From JAEXNA01 sp037189585 (GTDB lineage Bacteria > Vulcanimicrobiota > Xenobia > Xenobiales > JADMJV01), in the NCBI GenBank assembly GCA_037189585.1, contig JBBCJA010000016.1, positions 58,276 through 122,275 of the forward strand: a stretch of DNA of 64,000 nucleotides, read 5' to 3'. How positions within the stretch are numbered: the stretch's first letter is position 1; each line of letters begins with the position of its first letter. Positions 1-9,325 of this stretch are shown piece after piece. Below the pieces are notes generated by a model. The model was given only the letters and a program-made list of their open reading frames with translations. It made no database searches and had not been told where the DNA came from. Position numbers and translations under genes: made by a program.

Positions 1-174
1 GCAGTGTCACGCGGAGAAGTCGGGCCAAAGTCGGCTTGCGAAGCTAGCGTCTAGCGTAGTAAGAAGAAGCGGTCGTCTTGATAGGAAAGATCCGAAGCAT
101 TTCGTAGTGCTTGGACATCAACATGAGGGGTTTGGAATATTGGTACTTGGAAGTCGACATGGAGTCCAGAAGAG
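1..174. other. window edge, no gene assigned
   Basis: All three plus frames were read by hand. Two close within the first 54 bases. The third stays open to about base 185 but its translation has no recognisable character. A minus-strand frame (44-385) overlaps the start of the glycosyltransferase and is probably a shadow. This stretch probably holds the end of an upstream gene or a leader; nothing further can be supported. Confidence 0.3.
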
Positions 175-1320
175 ATGTCCGTGAGGTTGGCATATGTTTC
201 TCTTCGTCTAAGATGGTCTCCGGGAGTGTATCAAAAGCTTGTGAGCCAAGCGAGCGCCGCCGGACGTGACGATTTGCCCATGAAGTTCTTTTGGCTGCTA
301 CCCGAGCAATCGATCGAAAGGTCTTCCTCAACGATTTCAGCCCTGGAATGTATCGAAGTAAAGCCGGGTCTTGGATTTTTGCCACGTTGGATGAGAACCA
401 TTTATGTCAGGATCCAGCAGGTTAGACTTTTAAATAATTTGATGAAGTTATATGACGCCGTCGTTGTGCGATACACGACTTTCGATCCCGTTGTAGCTTT
501 GTTATTGAAGACGGGAAATATTGTGTGGGAGCATCACACAAATGACTTAGAGGAGTTGAAAAGTGCCTCATTTTTGCGTTTTTTCCTAGAGAAAAATTTT
601 CGTTCCTTGATGTTTAGAAAGTCGATAGCTTACACCGCGATAAGTCAGGAGGTTGTAGAAAGCCTATCGGAGGCGTACGAGGGTCGTCCGGGACGTCTGA
701 TTACGAACAGCTTGGATTTCTCCGCGTATCAGATCTCTGAAGAGTCAGTTTTGATCCCTGATCAAGGGCAAATAGAGTTTGTCATGGTAGCATCCACGTA
801 TTCACTGTGGCATGGCCTTGATCGCGTTCTAGATGCTTTGCACCGTGCGAAGAGCGATTTACCTCTGGTATTTCATGTTGTGGGAACGGTTCCCGAGGAG
901 CTTCATGGCAAACTGGAGTATCAGGACAAACTCGATACGAACATTAGTATTAAGTTCCATGGCCGGCTACCCCAGGAGCAGCTGACTTCGCTGTATCAAC
1001 AGTGCTGTTTGGGTATTGGAAGTTTTGGATTGGACAGGATCGCTATGAACGAAGGGGCGCCGCTAAAGGTTCGTGAGTACTTCGCCTGTGGCATACCCGT
1101 TTGTTCAGGAACTATCGACTCTGGCTTGCCAGAGGAGTTTCCCTATTATCTTTGTCAGTCGCACTTTTCGCTGTCCACAGCACTGGAGTTTGTTCTACGT
1201 CACAAGGATGTCCGCCGAGGAAACATTCGGTCTGAAGCTCAGCGTTTTCTAGGCACAAGGGCTGTCTCCCAAGATCTGATAAATTTTACAGCATCCCTTA
1301 TTGGGGCAAATACGAAATAA
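175..1320 (+). CDS. glycosyltransferase, GT4/GT1-like (GT-B fold)
   Basis: Probable cytoplasmic glycosyltransferase adding a sugar to a lipid-linked exopolysaccharide precursor. The 381-residue length fits a GT-B enzyme. The N-terminal half has a Rossmann-type start (VRLAYVSLRLRWSPG). The C-terminal half carries the family pattern: a beta strand (FVMVASTYSLWHGLDRVL), then HGRLPQEQLTSLY, and the donor-binding region NEGAPLKVREYFACGIPVC with the conserved acidic-rich surroundings. A GGAG lies 10 bases before the ATG at 175. It is followed 17 bases later by a UDP-sugar dehydrogenase and then an ABC flippase, so the three form one operon for making and moving a glycan. Acceptor and donor cannot be deduced. 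The region is more AT-rich than the rest of the window. Confidence 0.85.
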   Translation: MSVRLAYVSLRLRWSPGVYQKLVSQASAAGRDDLPMKFFWLLPEQSIERSSSTISALECIEVKPGLGFLPRWMRTIYVRIQQVRLLNNLMKLYDAVVVRYTTFDPVVALLLKTGNIVWEHHTNDLEELKSASFLRFFLEKNFRSLMFRKSIAYTAISQEVVESLSEAYEGRPGRLITNSLDFSAYQISEESVLIPDQGQIEFVMVASTYSLWHGLDRVLDALHRAKSDLPLVFHVVGTVPEELHGKLEYQDKLDTNISIKFHGRLPQEQLTSLYQQCCLGIGSFGLDRIAMNEGAPLKVREYFACGIPVCSGTIDSGLPEEFPYYLCQSHFSLSTALEFVLRHKDVRRGNIRSEAQRFLGTRAVSQDLINFTASLIGANTK

Positions 1321-1337
1321 AGAAGGCGTATAGTCGG

Positions 1338-2567
1338 ATGAAAGTTTGTGTGATCGGACTCGGTTATGTCGGCCTACCCGCCGCGCTCCTCATAGCGGAA
1401 AGTGGACATCAGGTCATAGGTGTCGATGTTAATCTTAAAGTTTTGAGTCAACTCCAGGAAGGTAAAGTCCATTTTGAGGAACGAGGAATTCAGAGTCTTC
1501 TCGAGCGGAACCAGAGTAGACTTGTATTTTCCTCCGAGGTGGTAGAGGCGGAGGTTTATGTTATCGCAGTTCCAACGCCTCACACTGCGGACCATAAGGC
1601 TGACCTCTCATTCGTGGAGGCAGCGACCAAGTCGATACTTCCCTTTATTGGTCCCAGGCGACCACTCGTAGTCCTAGAGTCGACAGTCCCTCCGTTGACA
1701 ACCGAGAAGACCGTAAGGGCGATTTTGGAAAACAGCGTCGCTCGACACGACGAAGACTTCCTGCTGGCTTATTGCCCAGAGCGTGTCTTGCCGGGAAACG
1801 CTCTATATGAGATGAAGAATAATGCCCGTTGTGTCGGGGGCTGTAGCGTCGCCGCGACAGAAGCTGCGCTAGCCTTTTACGATACCTTTCTCGTCGGGAG
1901 CTTAGTGGGCGCGACAGCCCGAGAAGCTGAACTCGCCAAATTGTGTGAGAACACGTATCGAGATGTGAATATAGCTTTTGCTAACGAAGTAGATGCGGTC
2001 TGTAGAAAATTGGGTGTAGATTCCGCGGAGTTGATTCGGCTGGCCAATATGCATCCTCGGGTGAATATTCTTCAGCCGGGACCCGGAGTGGGTGGGCATT
2101 GCATTCCGGTGGATCCTTACTTTTTGATCGAGCAATTCCCGGAGGAAGCCCATCTCATTGCTGCGGCTCGTAAAGTAAATTCGGAGCGACCGCTTCGTTT
2201 AGTAAGGGATTTGATGTCGCATCTATCCACCGGTACGGTTGTTGTCCTAGGGTTAAGTTATAAACCTGATGTTGGAGATATTCGTGAAAGCCCATCGTTT
2301 GTCCTCATTGATGAACTGATACGACTCGGTTTTATAGTTCGTAGCTGGGATCCTCACGTCTGTAGTGCGCATTCTAGTCAGGTCAATTCCAAAGAGGAAG
2401 TGCTTCAAGGATGCGACGCGGTAGTATGTATGGTCCGACATGCTATTTTTCTTGATGATTCAGTGTTTTTGAATGGGTTAAAGGAGATTCCGGTTGTCAT
2501 GGACCCGTGCGGGCTTCTAGGTATGGGTCAGGTTCTTGTTAAACAAGCTCTCCATACACAGCGTTGA
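1338..2567 (+). CDS. UDP-sugar dehydrogenase, WecC/UDP-ManNAc dehydrogenase-like
   Basis: NAD-dependent nucleotide-sugar 6-dehydrogenase making a UDP-uronic acid for polysaccharide. It shows all three expected parts: an N-terminal NAD-binding motif GLGYVGLP (residues 7-14), the central domain with KLCENTYRDVNIAFANE, and the catalytic-cysteine motif GVGGHCIPVDPYF followed by the C-terminal UDP-binding domain with GLSYKPDVGDIRESPS. At 409 residues it has normal length and nothing is missing. The pattern is closer to WecC (UDP-N-acetylmannosaminuronate) than to UDP-glucose dehydrogenase, but specificity is inferred. A second member, of WbpA type, lies at 22465-23799, so the organism may make two different uronic acids. 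Confidence 0.88.
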   Translation: MKVCVIGLGYVGLPAALLIAESGHQVIGVDVNLKVLSQLQEGKVHFEERGIQSLLERNQSRLVFSSEVVEAEVYVIAVPTPHTADHKADLSFVEAATKSILPFIGPRRPLVVLESTVPPLTTEKTVRAILENSVARHDEDFLLAYCPERVLPGNALYEMKNNARCVGGCSVAATEAALAFYDTFLVGSLVGATAREAELAKLCENTYRDVNIAFANEVDAVCRKLGVDSAELIRLANMHPRVNILQPGPGVGGHCIPVDPYFLIEQFPEEAHLIAAARKVNSERPLRLVRDLMSHLSTGTVVVLGLSYKPDVGDIRESPSFVLIDELIRLGFIVRSWDPHVCSAHSSQVNSKEEVLQGCDAVVCMVRHAIFLDDSVFLNGLKEIPVVMDPCGLLGMGQVLVKQALHTQR

Positions 2568-2582
2568 ATGTGATGATTTGTT

Positions 2583-4418
2583 TTGCTTGAAAATTTAAGG
2601 CTTTTGTATCAGGTGTTAACCAAGGCGTCGCGAAGACGTCTTTTGTGGTTAACAGTTGTCATCGTGATTTCGGGTTTAGCTCAAGCCATTGGCGTGAGTG
2701 CGATTTTACCGTTTATGGCTTTGGCTACAAAGCCAAGTCAGATTCACGAGCGTACGGCTTCGAAGTATCTTTATCATACATTTGGGTTCGAACAGGACCT
2801 GTCTTTTCTAATTTTTGTGGGGGTCTTGACGGTCACAGCCTTAGCGCTAAGCAATGCTATGAGCGCTTACGCAACCTGGCTCACTAATCAATTCACGTGG
2901 GGCCAAAATCATGACCTCTCCATGAGGCTTTTTCAAAGTTACTTGGATAGGCCATATCCGTGGTTTTTAAGTGCTAATAGTAGCACCTTGGTGAAAGACG
3001 TGGTGTCCGAGGTTGAGACTTTAATTCGAGGCTATTTACAACCCCTGACCCTTTTTGCGGTGAAGATGGCCACGGCGGTTGTCATAATTTTAGTACTTCT
3101 TATTGTCGACTGGAAGGTAGCCTTGGCTACACTAGTTTGTTGCGGTGGGGCATACCTGGCACTTTTTCGAATTGTACGACGACGGCTTGCAAAAATTGGT
3201 CAATTGCGTCTTGCATCGGATGCCGCGAAGTACAAAACGGCAAGTGAGGCCTTTGTGGGGATCAAGACCACCAAGGTCCTTGGCTGTGAGCCGTATTTTT
3301 CCAAAACCTACGATGAGCATTCCGCGAATTCCGCACACTATCGTGCGGTTGTCGGCCTTATTAGCCAGCTACCTCGCTATGCCATGGAGACGGTCGCCTT
3401 TGGGGGCATAGTTTCTGTCGTCCTCTATCTTCTCTATACTCAACGAAATCCTAGTGAGGTTCTCCCCCTCTTGAGCCTTTACGCTGTAGCTGGGTTTCGG
3501 TTGATGCCCGCGCTTCAACAAGCTTTTCAGGCATTGTCTCAGATTCAGTTTTACGGACCGGCGTTGTGCAAGATTCATGCTGAATTGAGTACGGCAGAGT
3601 TTCACGAAGAAGAATCTTCATGCAGTCTTCCTCCTTCGCGGAAACTAGTGGATGCTCCGGCAATACAAGTTGACGAAATAGGGTTTTGTTACGAAACGAG
3701 TGACCAGCCTGTCTTGAATGCGGTTAGCTTGTCCATCTCTCCAAGAACCTCAGTCGCATTCGTCGGAAATACAGGTGCGGGGAAGACAACCTTGGTCGAC
3801 ATAATCTTAGGACTTCTTCGCCCCACCTCAGGACGACTACTCGTCGGAGACAAGAGTATCTGGGAGGACCCCGAAGCTTTTCGAGCCTGGAGACAATGTA
3901 TCGGATATGTGCCTCAGGAGATCTTTCTGATGGACACTACCATCGCTTCCAACATCGCTTTTGGACTTGATCTTGAGTCCTTAGATATGGCTAAGGTCGA
4001 AGCTGCCGCGAGGGCTGCTATGATTCATGACTTTATCTCGGAAGAGCTTCCCTTGGGTTACGCGACCACGGTCGGTGAGCGGGGGGTGCGCTTGTCTGGA
4101 GGGCAGAGGCAGCGGCTAGGTATCGCGAGGGCACTGTATGGTGAACCAAGTATTTTAGTGTTTGATGAAGCGACGAGTGCGCTGGATGGACAAACAGAGC
4201 GTGCGGTAATGGAAGCGATTCAGGGCCTGGTTCGTTCTAAGACAGTAATCATTATTGCCCATCGACTATCAACCGTTAAAGCCTGTGACCGCATCTATTT
4301 CCTTGAACGAGGAACCATCGTTGCTGAGGGCACCTTTGAAGAGTTAGAGTCGAATCATTCCGGCTTTCGAGCGATGGTGGCCGCATCTGCGACATCCAAT
4401 TCTGGCGATGTAAACTGA
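2583..4418 (+). CDS. ABC transporter, fused permease-ATPase (PglK/MsbA-like flippase)
   Basis: Half-transporter expected to work as a homodimer in the inner membrane, flipping lipid-linked oligosaccharides. The N-terminal half (about residues 15-330) has six hydrophobic segments. The C-terminal ATPase has Walker A GNTGAGKTT, signature LSGGQRQR, Walker B ILVFDEATSALD and the H-loop histidine in IIIAHRLSTV. The start is a TTG at 2583, 15 bases after the dehydrogenase stop, and no better ATG in frame was found. Its position after a glycosyltransferase and a uronate dehydrogenase favours a glycan flippase over a drug exporter, but this is inference. Its last 64 bases overlap tail-to-tail with the gene on the other strand. 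Confidence 0.88.
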   Translation: MLENLRLLYQVLTKASRRRLLWLTVVIVISGLAQAIGVSAILPFMALATKPSQIHERTASKYLYHTFGFEQDLSFLIFVGVLTVTALALSNAMSAYATWLTNQFTWGQNHDLSMRLFQSYLDRPYPWFLSANSSTLVKDVVSEVETLIRGYLQPLTLFAVKMATAVVIILVLLIVDWKVALATLVCCGGAYLALFRIVRRRLAKIGQLRLASDAAKYKTASEAFVGIKTTKVLGCEPYFSKTYDEHSANSAHYRAVVGLISQLPRYAMETVAFGGIVSVVLYLLYTQRNPSEVLPLLSLYAVAGFRLMPALQQAFQALSQIQFYGPALCKIHAELSTAEFHEEESSCSLPPSRKLVDAPAIQVDEIGFCYETSDQPVLNAVSLSISPRTSVAFVGNTGAGKTTLVDIILGLLRPTSGRLLVGDKSIWEDPEAFRAWRQCIGYVPQEIFLMDTTIASNIAFGLDLESLDMAKVEAAARAAMIHDFISEELPLGYATTVGERGVRLSGGQRQRLGIARALYGEPSILVFDEATSALDGQTERAVMEAIQGLVRSKTVIIIAHRLSTVKACDRIYFLERGTIVAEGTFEELESNHSGFRAMVAASATSNSGDVN

Positions 4419-5524
4419 TATATCAATGGGAGTGCTTGCGTGTGAACAACTCCTAACTGAGCAGGAACCACTTTTAAGTCCAAAATTTGCGCCATGACTA
4501 GTCTGTGAATGCCCCCACCGCCGAAGACCGGTCGTCCTTGTCGGTCGATATGAATATAGATTCCACCTGGCTCTACGTCGGCCTTTGAGCATAGGCCTAG
4601 CTCGTATCGGGTTAGAAACTTTGCTCCTGCCTGCAGGTCTTGAAAGACCGAGTCTAGCCTCTCGTAGCGATCCTGAATGTCAATGAGGTTTTGGCAATCG
4701 TCCACGATCCCGGTATCCTCGATGATGTTGAGAAGATAGGCAAATGCTCCGGTTTCATTCCAGGGAATGTTCTGCTTCCAGCGTGCCTGGCAGAATTGAA
4801 ATTTGCTATATTGAGACAGAGGAGACTGATTGTTGTCCCAATTCCCGCCTCGGACGGAACCACTGGCATATCGTTTGAGTCCATGGCGGACGGTCTCTGA
4901 GCTTGGGATGAAGTTCTCGACATCCGATGGGTGAATCCAGATAATTTGATCTTTTTTTACTACTCGAGCATGCTTGGACAAGCTGCCAAGGATCTTGTAT
5001 TTGCCGAGGATAAGGGTTTCTCTGAGCCTATTGAGTTTATGTGCAGCCCTCCTTGTAGCCGACCAAGTTAAGTTTCTGTTTCGAGGGGAATCTGTATTTT
5101 GCGTCGCTTGACCTTGAGTTTGAAGAAGATCCCAGCGCCATTTATCTGAACTAACGGCATGCTTTTCAATGGGAAGTAAGTCTTGGCGAGTATAACCTAG
5201 CTTGACTCGCCGGCAATATTCAACCTCGAGAGGGACCGTCAAGACCCCATGATGTCTTGTGGCGACGATTGAAAAGAGGTCGGTGTCCGAAAGTCCAATA
5301 GAAGAGTAAAGGTTTTTTTCAATTTTGACCTTGAAGGGGAGCCTTTCGATACTCAGTTGTCCCTGGGGCATGGTTGCTGAAGGGTGGAGCGAGACCTGAA
5401 AAACCTCTTCTTCCCCAACTCGGTAAAGCCGAGGAATAGAGTTTCCAACAAAACAGTAGTCATCTCTTTTGAGGCCGCAGCATTCAAAATGAGAGACGAT
5501 GATATCAATGTCTGGCGTTTCCAA
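4355..5524 (-). CDS. unknown protein with ParB-like C-terminal motif
   Basis: A 389-residue protein of unknown function, starting with TTG two bases after the stop of the upstream DUF4838-like gene, so probably co-translated with it. No signal peptide or membrane segment is visible. Residues 335-361 hold GGGGIHRLVMAQIL, then a short strand and a histidine. This resembles the G-x-HR-x-x-A-x-x-LG signature of ParB/sulfiredoxin-fold proteins, including uncharacterised proteins often placed in polysaccharide clusters. The N-terminal 300 residues are not recognised. The match is short and the function remains open. Coding in this frame is supported by its length and by the tight junction with the gene upstream. 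Confidence 0.6.
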   Translation of the reverse strand: METPDIDIIVSHFECCGLKRDDYCFVGNSIPRLYRVGEEEVFQVSLHPSATMPQGQLSIERLPFKVKIEKNLYSSIGLSDTDLFSIVATRHHGVLTVPLEVEYCRRVKLGYTRQDLLPIEKHAVSSDKWRWDLLQTQGQATQNTDSPRNRNLTWSATRRAAHKLNRLRETLILGKYKILGSLSKHARVVKKDQIIWIHPSDVENFIPSSETVRHGLKRYASGSVRGGNWDNNQSPLSQYSKFQFCQARWKQNIPWNETGAFAYLLNIIEDTGIVDDCQNLIDIQDRYERLDSVFQDLQAGAKFLTRYELGLCSKADVEPGGIYIHIDRQGRPVFGGGGIHRLVMAQILDLKVVPAQLGVVHTQALPLIYQFTSPELDVADAATIARKPE

Positions 5525-5526
5525 CT

Positions 5527-7680
5527 TTATAACTTAGGGTTTCTAGCGATGAAAACTGGCCCGAGAAGTCCCCCTGTGCCCAGTTCGTTAAGTTTTACGT
5601 TGGTGACCTCTAGCTCCACTGTATTAGTGCCCACCCGAAGTAGCTTCGTTACGTCCGCTTTGACCGCTTGAAAGGGAGTGACCGGTTCGTAGGGCACGGT
5701 TTCGATCCCATTGATTCGGATTTTGACGCTTTCATCAACTCCTGCAAGCCAGATGTCGCTGGCGAAGGCCGGAAGAGTCTTTAACTCGAAAGTCTGGAAG
5801 TATATCCCTTGGCCACGAAAGTTTCGAAGCCCCTGGGCGCTCCATGATTGTGACGCCCGAATTACCGGGAGGCTGACTTCGTATGAAGGAATGGTTTCAA
5901 ATCTCCATTGATCCTGAAGCAAAGCAATAACATCATCACCATTAGAAGCGAGAGCCTCATGGGCACTTTTAATGCTGCGCCCGTAGAAGCGTTCAAGGTA
6001 AGCTGGAGCGTGTCTTGCGTTTAGCAACGGGAGCGAGCGCTTGGTAAGAACCTGTTGTATACGTTCTAATTCAGCATATTTAAGATAAGCAGCGGAATGG
6101 CGGTGGTTTGTTCTGTCATCGATCATGTTTAAGAACGTTTCTGTGTATAAGAAGGCTAAGTCAAGCTCCTGAATTCGGCTTTGCCAGGGCTGGGTCACAG
6201 CTTTAGTTTTAGCTTGCTCTAAGTGATGGCGGGCCCCTTGTCTGACTTCTACGGAATATATGAGAGGGAAGTCCCAGGCACCGCCCGCATGAAGCTCTGC
6301 TTTCGACAGAGCGGAGTGGAATTCTAGATAGAAGTTTTTCGCGTCCTGGGAAGCAGGGCCATAGTATTGACGGAAGTAGTCGTCGAGAATCATTTGAGGA
6401 TCACTTGTATGATCCCACATCAATCGCATAGCAAGATACAAGGACGGCCCTTCACTAGCCCAATGGTGGAAGCACTCGATTCGAAAGCCTTCAATTCCTA
6501 GTTGATGATCGATAAGCACCTGGCGTTGGATTTTGTCGTACATCGGAAACATAAGGCCAGGGTCGGCTAGATTTGACCAGTATCCTCGATCGTAGACTTT
6601 TGGCACGAGGCTACGCCAGGAGGCGGCTATTGAGATGTAAGCTTGTTGCTCTGGGCAATTGGGGTTCCCGGGCCCGTGGATTCGGCACAGATTGATAGGT
6701 GCTAAGGCGGGTACTATCCTGTCTGAGGGTTTGATGGTCTGGGGCGGAAGCATACAGTTGTCATAGGCGTAAAAGGCTATTTTTTTGTCGGGCAATTCCG
6801 GTGAAATTCTGTCGAGAAGCTTATTGAAGAACCAGATATAGCGATCGGTGTGGGAAACGCCTCCCTTGTAAGGGTCCCAAATCCCAGCGTCCAGAGCGGT
6901 GCATCCGGGGCACTCGCAATCTCCGTCACCGTCCGCGGGTCCCAAGCCTATCCATGGCTCACTGGGGTTCCGTGCAAAAAAAAGCTTCACCTGATCCGCG
7001 ACCACCTCGAGAGTTTTGGGAGAGGAGAGACAAAGCTGTGGCTTCCTTCGTTTGCCATTGACGATTGCGAGAATTTCAGTATTTTTGTCGAGAACGTCCT
7101 TGGGAAGCTTCATTCCATGGGCTGAAGGAAACCTCTCACCGCCGCACCGATTGCGCCGCAGCCAACTCGACCAGTCCTTTTTATCAAGTCCCAGGCCTCC
7201 TTGAAGATGTCTCGCTCGAAAGGATGGGACCTGAACTGTCTCTTGCCATGGGATGGCAAGAGTTGATTTCGGCTGGAATACTGTTCCAGCCTCGCCTGGA
7301 AGAAACCATCGGATTCCCAGTTGCTCAAGGAGCTCATAGGTGCCGATCAAGGTACCGGAATCACTACCGCCAGCAATCTGGATGCCATTTTTGTCGACAT
7401 AGAGAGCGAAGGCATCAGGTCCGACTTCCTCTTTGTCAAGAAGCCGAGCGGCAAGAGGAGCGATGGAATTCCCGAGGCGAATCTGACGGACACCTTCTTT
7501 AGGGTGGGTGTCTCTTAGTATCTTGTATCCCGTTATGAGCTCTATGTGATCAGATAGTTCGTTGGCTGCAAGCTTCTCGTTCTCGCTGGAATTCGACGGT
7601 AAGACCAGAGCCACAAGGGGACCATGGTTATCGGTCAAGCGCAGCTCGTTGGCTTCCACTTGACCTGCCAGGATCGCCAA
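5527..7680 (-). CDS. DUF4838-like secreted glycoside-hydrolase-like protein
   Basis: Large protein resembling DUF4838 proteins, related to the alpha-glucuronidase N-terminal domain and found beside polysaccharide genes. Seen: an N-terminal alpha/beta part with ANELSDHIELITGYK and GTYELLEQLGIRWFLPGE; a central barrel-like part with GLGPADGDGDCECPGC and FYAYDN; and a C-terminal beta-rich part. It probably binds or trims an extracytoplasmic glycan; the substrate is unknown. The only canonical start found is TTG at 7680, which gives a truncated leader. The frame stays open upstream and encodes a convincing signal peptide (SLLLAYLLGLAILAG) with no ATG, GTG or TTG before the next in-frame stop. The true start is therefore unsettled and probably lies near 7728. 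Confidence 0.7.
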   Translation of the reverse strand: MAILAGQVEANELRLTDNHGPLVALVLPSNSSENEKLAANELSDHIELITGYKILRDTHPKEGVRQIRLGNSIAPLAARLLDKEEVGPDAFALYVDKNGIQIAGGSDSGTLIGTYELLEQLGIRWFLPGEAGTVFQPKSTLAIPWQETVQVPSFRARHLQGGLGLDKKDWSSWLRRNRCGGERFPSAHGMKLPKDVLDKNTEILAIVNGKRRKPQLCLSSPKTLEVVADQVKLFFARNPSEPWIGLGPADGDGDCECPGCTALDAGIWDPYKGGVSHTDRYIWFFNKLLDRISPELPDKKIAFYAYDNCMLPPQTIKPSDRIVPALAPINLCRIHGPGNPNCPEQQAYISIAASWRSLVPKVYDRGYWSNLADPGLMFPMYDKIQRQVLIDHQLGIEGFRIECFHHWASEGPSLYLAMRLMWDHTSDPQMILDDYFRQYYGPASQDAKNFYLEFHSALSKAELHAGGAWDFPLIYSVEVRQGARHHLEQAKTKAVTQPWQSRIQELDLAFLYTETFLNMIDDRTNHRHSAAYLKYAELERIQQVLTKRSLPLLNARHAPAYLERFYGRSIKSAHEALASNGDDVIALLQDQWRFETIPSYEVSLPVIRASQSWSAQGLRNFRGQGIYFQTFELKTLPAFASDIWLAGVDESVKIRINGIETVPYEPVTPFQAVKADVTKLLRVGTNTVELEVTNVKLNELGTGGLLGPVFIARNPKL

Positions 7681-7711
7681 TCCGAGGAGGTAAGCAAGCA
7701 GTAAGCTTGCT

Positions 7712-9256
7712 CTATTCGGGCCTACGATAAGTCTCCACTTGTCTACTCGACGAGCCGTTAGCGGCTCCGTTGGTGGCGCTAAGAGCCTTGCTTTTACCGT
7801 TTTGTGGAGACTGATTTGGGATGTCAGATGACGGAATCATGGGTCGCTTGAATAGCTCCCACTCAACCGTTAACTCGGATGGACAGGCTGGAATGACCGC
7901 GATAACCGGGATCTCAAGGATCTCCTCAACGCGAGGTCGGAGTTTCATGGAGCTACTGAGATATTCTCTAAGCAGACCGGCGGCGACTCCCAGTATCAGA
8001 CAGAAAGGTAGGGCTGTAGCCAGCTTCTTCATCTTGCCGGGACCAGGAGCTCGAATTTTCGTTCCTTCTGGAATAAATGGCATCCCGGTTAAGGGCTGCT
8101 CAAGCACCGTAACCGAGCCCTGTCGACGGCTGCTTTGTTCTTCAACTCTGGCCTGATAAAGTTGCTGACTTAACGAGAGGTGATTTTCTTCCCAAACGGA
8201 GAGTTCCCGTTCCAGCTTTTGAACTTCTCGTCGGTCTTCCGGCGTCATTTGCGCAGCAAGCAATGAGTTCAATCGACTGGAGAGAGACTGTTCGCGGGTG
8301 CTTAATTGCTGCAACTGGAGAGACTTGCTGTCACGAAGAGATCTGGCGTAATCTTGAAGTCCCTTCTGGTAGAGTTGCTTGGCCCGGTCGAGACGGGCTT
8401 TAGCTGACACAACGTGATCATTCTCTTCAGTATAGACCTCACGCGCCTGCTCGAGCTTTAATTGATTGTTTGTGACTTCCGTCTCCAAGGAGGAGAGAGA
8501 GGCGCTGGCTCTTTCCATCACTGCCCACGGTGGCGCTTGAGTTTCCCCATTAAGAAATGAACTGAGCGCTGAAACTTCTGCCTGGAGATTGGGGATGCTT
8601 TGCCCGATCTCCCGTCGCTGGGTCTCTAATGCTGACTGTTGGCTATTGACTTCGAGATCGCTTGGTGCTCCGAGATACTTTTCTCGAACGGCCATCAGCC
8701 TCTCTTCAGCTTGCAGGCGACGTTGTTCAGCTTCGGTGACAAGCTCTTCGATAAATTTTCGGGTTCCCGCGAACTCTTTGGCCGAAATTTCCTGGACGTA
8801 GTTGCTGAATTCTTCGGTCACGAGTCGCGTAACCTTCTGTGATGACTTGGGATCGTTTGTGACGGCGGACAATTGAAAGAGTTTTACACTTGCGGCATTT
8901 TGGCTGATAGGTTGCACGGTGATTGAATTGCGAAGCTCTTGCCAGGACTGTTTAGACCCTGAAGCTTCCGCAACCCTTCGTAGCAGATCTTCACTTTTGA
9001 ACAGCTCCTGCAAAATTGTTGCATCGGCAAACCAGGATTGGGCTTGATCGAAACCGACACTGCCGCGCCCCCCAAAAGCGGCCACCCCTTTGCTAGGAGG
9101 TGTTAAAAGGATTTTAGCGCGTGATTCAAAGAGTTGAATTTCCGGCCCGGCGGTGCGATTTGGTGCGAGAGCAATGAGAGCGAACGCGATAAAGCTAACG
9201 CCTACGACGGTAAACTTCCATCGTTTGATAGCCTTTAAGACTCTAAGAATATCCAT
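7712..9256 (-). CDS. Wzz-type chain-length determinant / polysaccharide copolymerase
   Basis: Inner-membrane protein expected to set glycan chain length together with the tyrosine kinase encoded just upstream. It has one membrane segment near the N-terminus (about residues 16-34) and one near the C-terminus (about 410-430), separated by a long coiled-coil periplasmic part (QRRLQAEERLMAVREKYLG and following heptads). A proline-rich motif before the second membrane segment (VLEQPLTGMPFIPEGTKIRAP) is typical. I chose ATG 9256, which has GGGAGGG five bases before it; an ATG 33 bases upstream lacks a ribosome site. The cytoplasmic tail of about 85 residues is Ser/Asn-rich and lacks a kinase domain, so this is a split Wzz/BY-kinase pair. 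Confidence 0.85.
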   Translation of the reverse strand: MDILRVLKAIKRWKFTVVGVSFIAFALIALAPNRTAGPEIQLFESRAKILLTPPSKGVAAFGGRGSVGFDQAQSWFADATILQELFKSEDLLRRVAEASGSKQSWQELRNSITVQPISQNAASVKLFQLSAVTNDPKSSQKVTRLVTEEFSNYVQEISAKEFAGTRKFIEELVTEAEQRRLQAEERLMAVREKYLGAPSDLEVNSQQSALETQRREIGQSIPNLQAEVSALSSFLNGETQAPPWAVMERASASLSSLETEVTNNQLKLEQAREVYTEENDHVVSAKARLDRAKQLYQKGLQDYARSLRDSKSLQLQQLSTREQSLSSRLNSLLAAQMTPEDRREVQKLERELSVWEENHLSLSQQLYQARVEEQSSRRQGSVTVLEQPLTGMPFIPEGTKIRAPGPGKMKKLATALPFCLILGVAAGLLREYLSSSMKLRPRVEEILEIPVIAVIPACPSELTVEWELFKRPMIPSSDIPNQSPQNGKSKALSATNGAANGSSSRQVETYRRPE

Positions 9257-9325
9257 ATACCCTCCCAGCACCTTCGAGCGCTGACGCATAGTCTGTCTTT
9301 AGAACGTAGTGAGGGGAGCTTTGTT

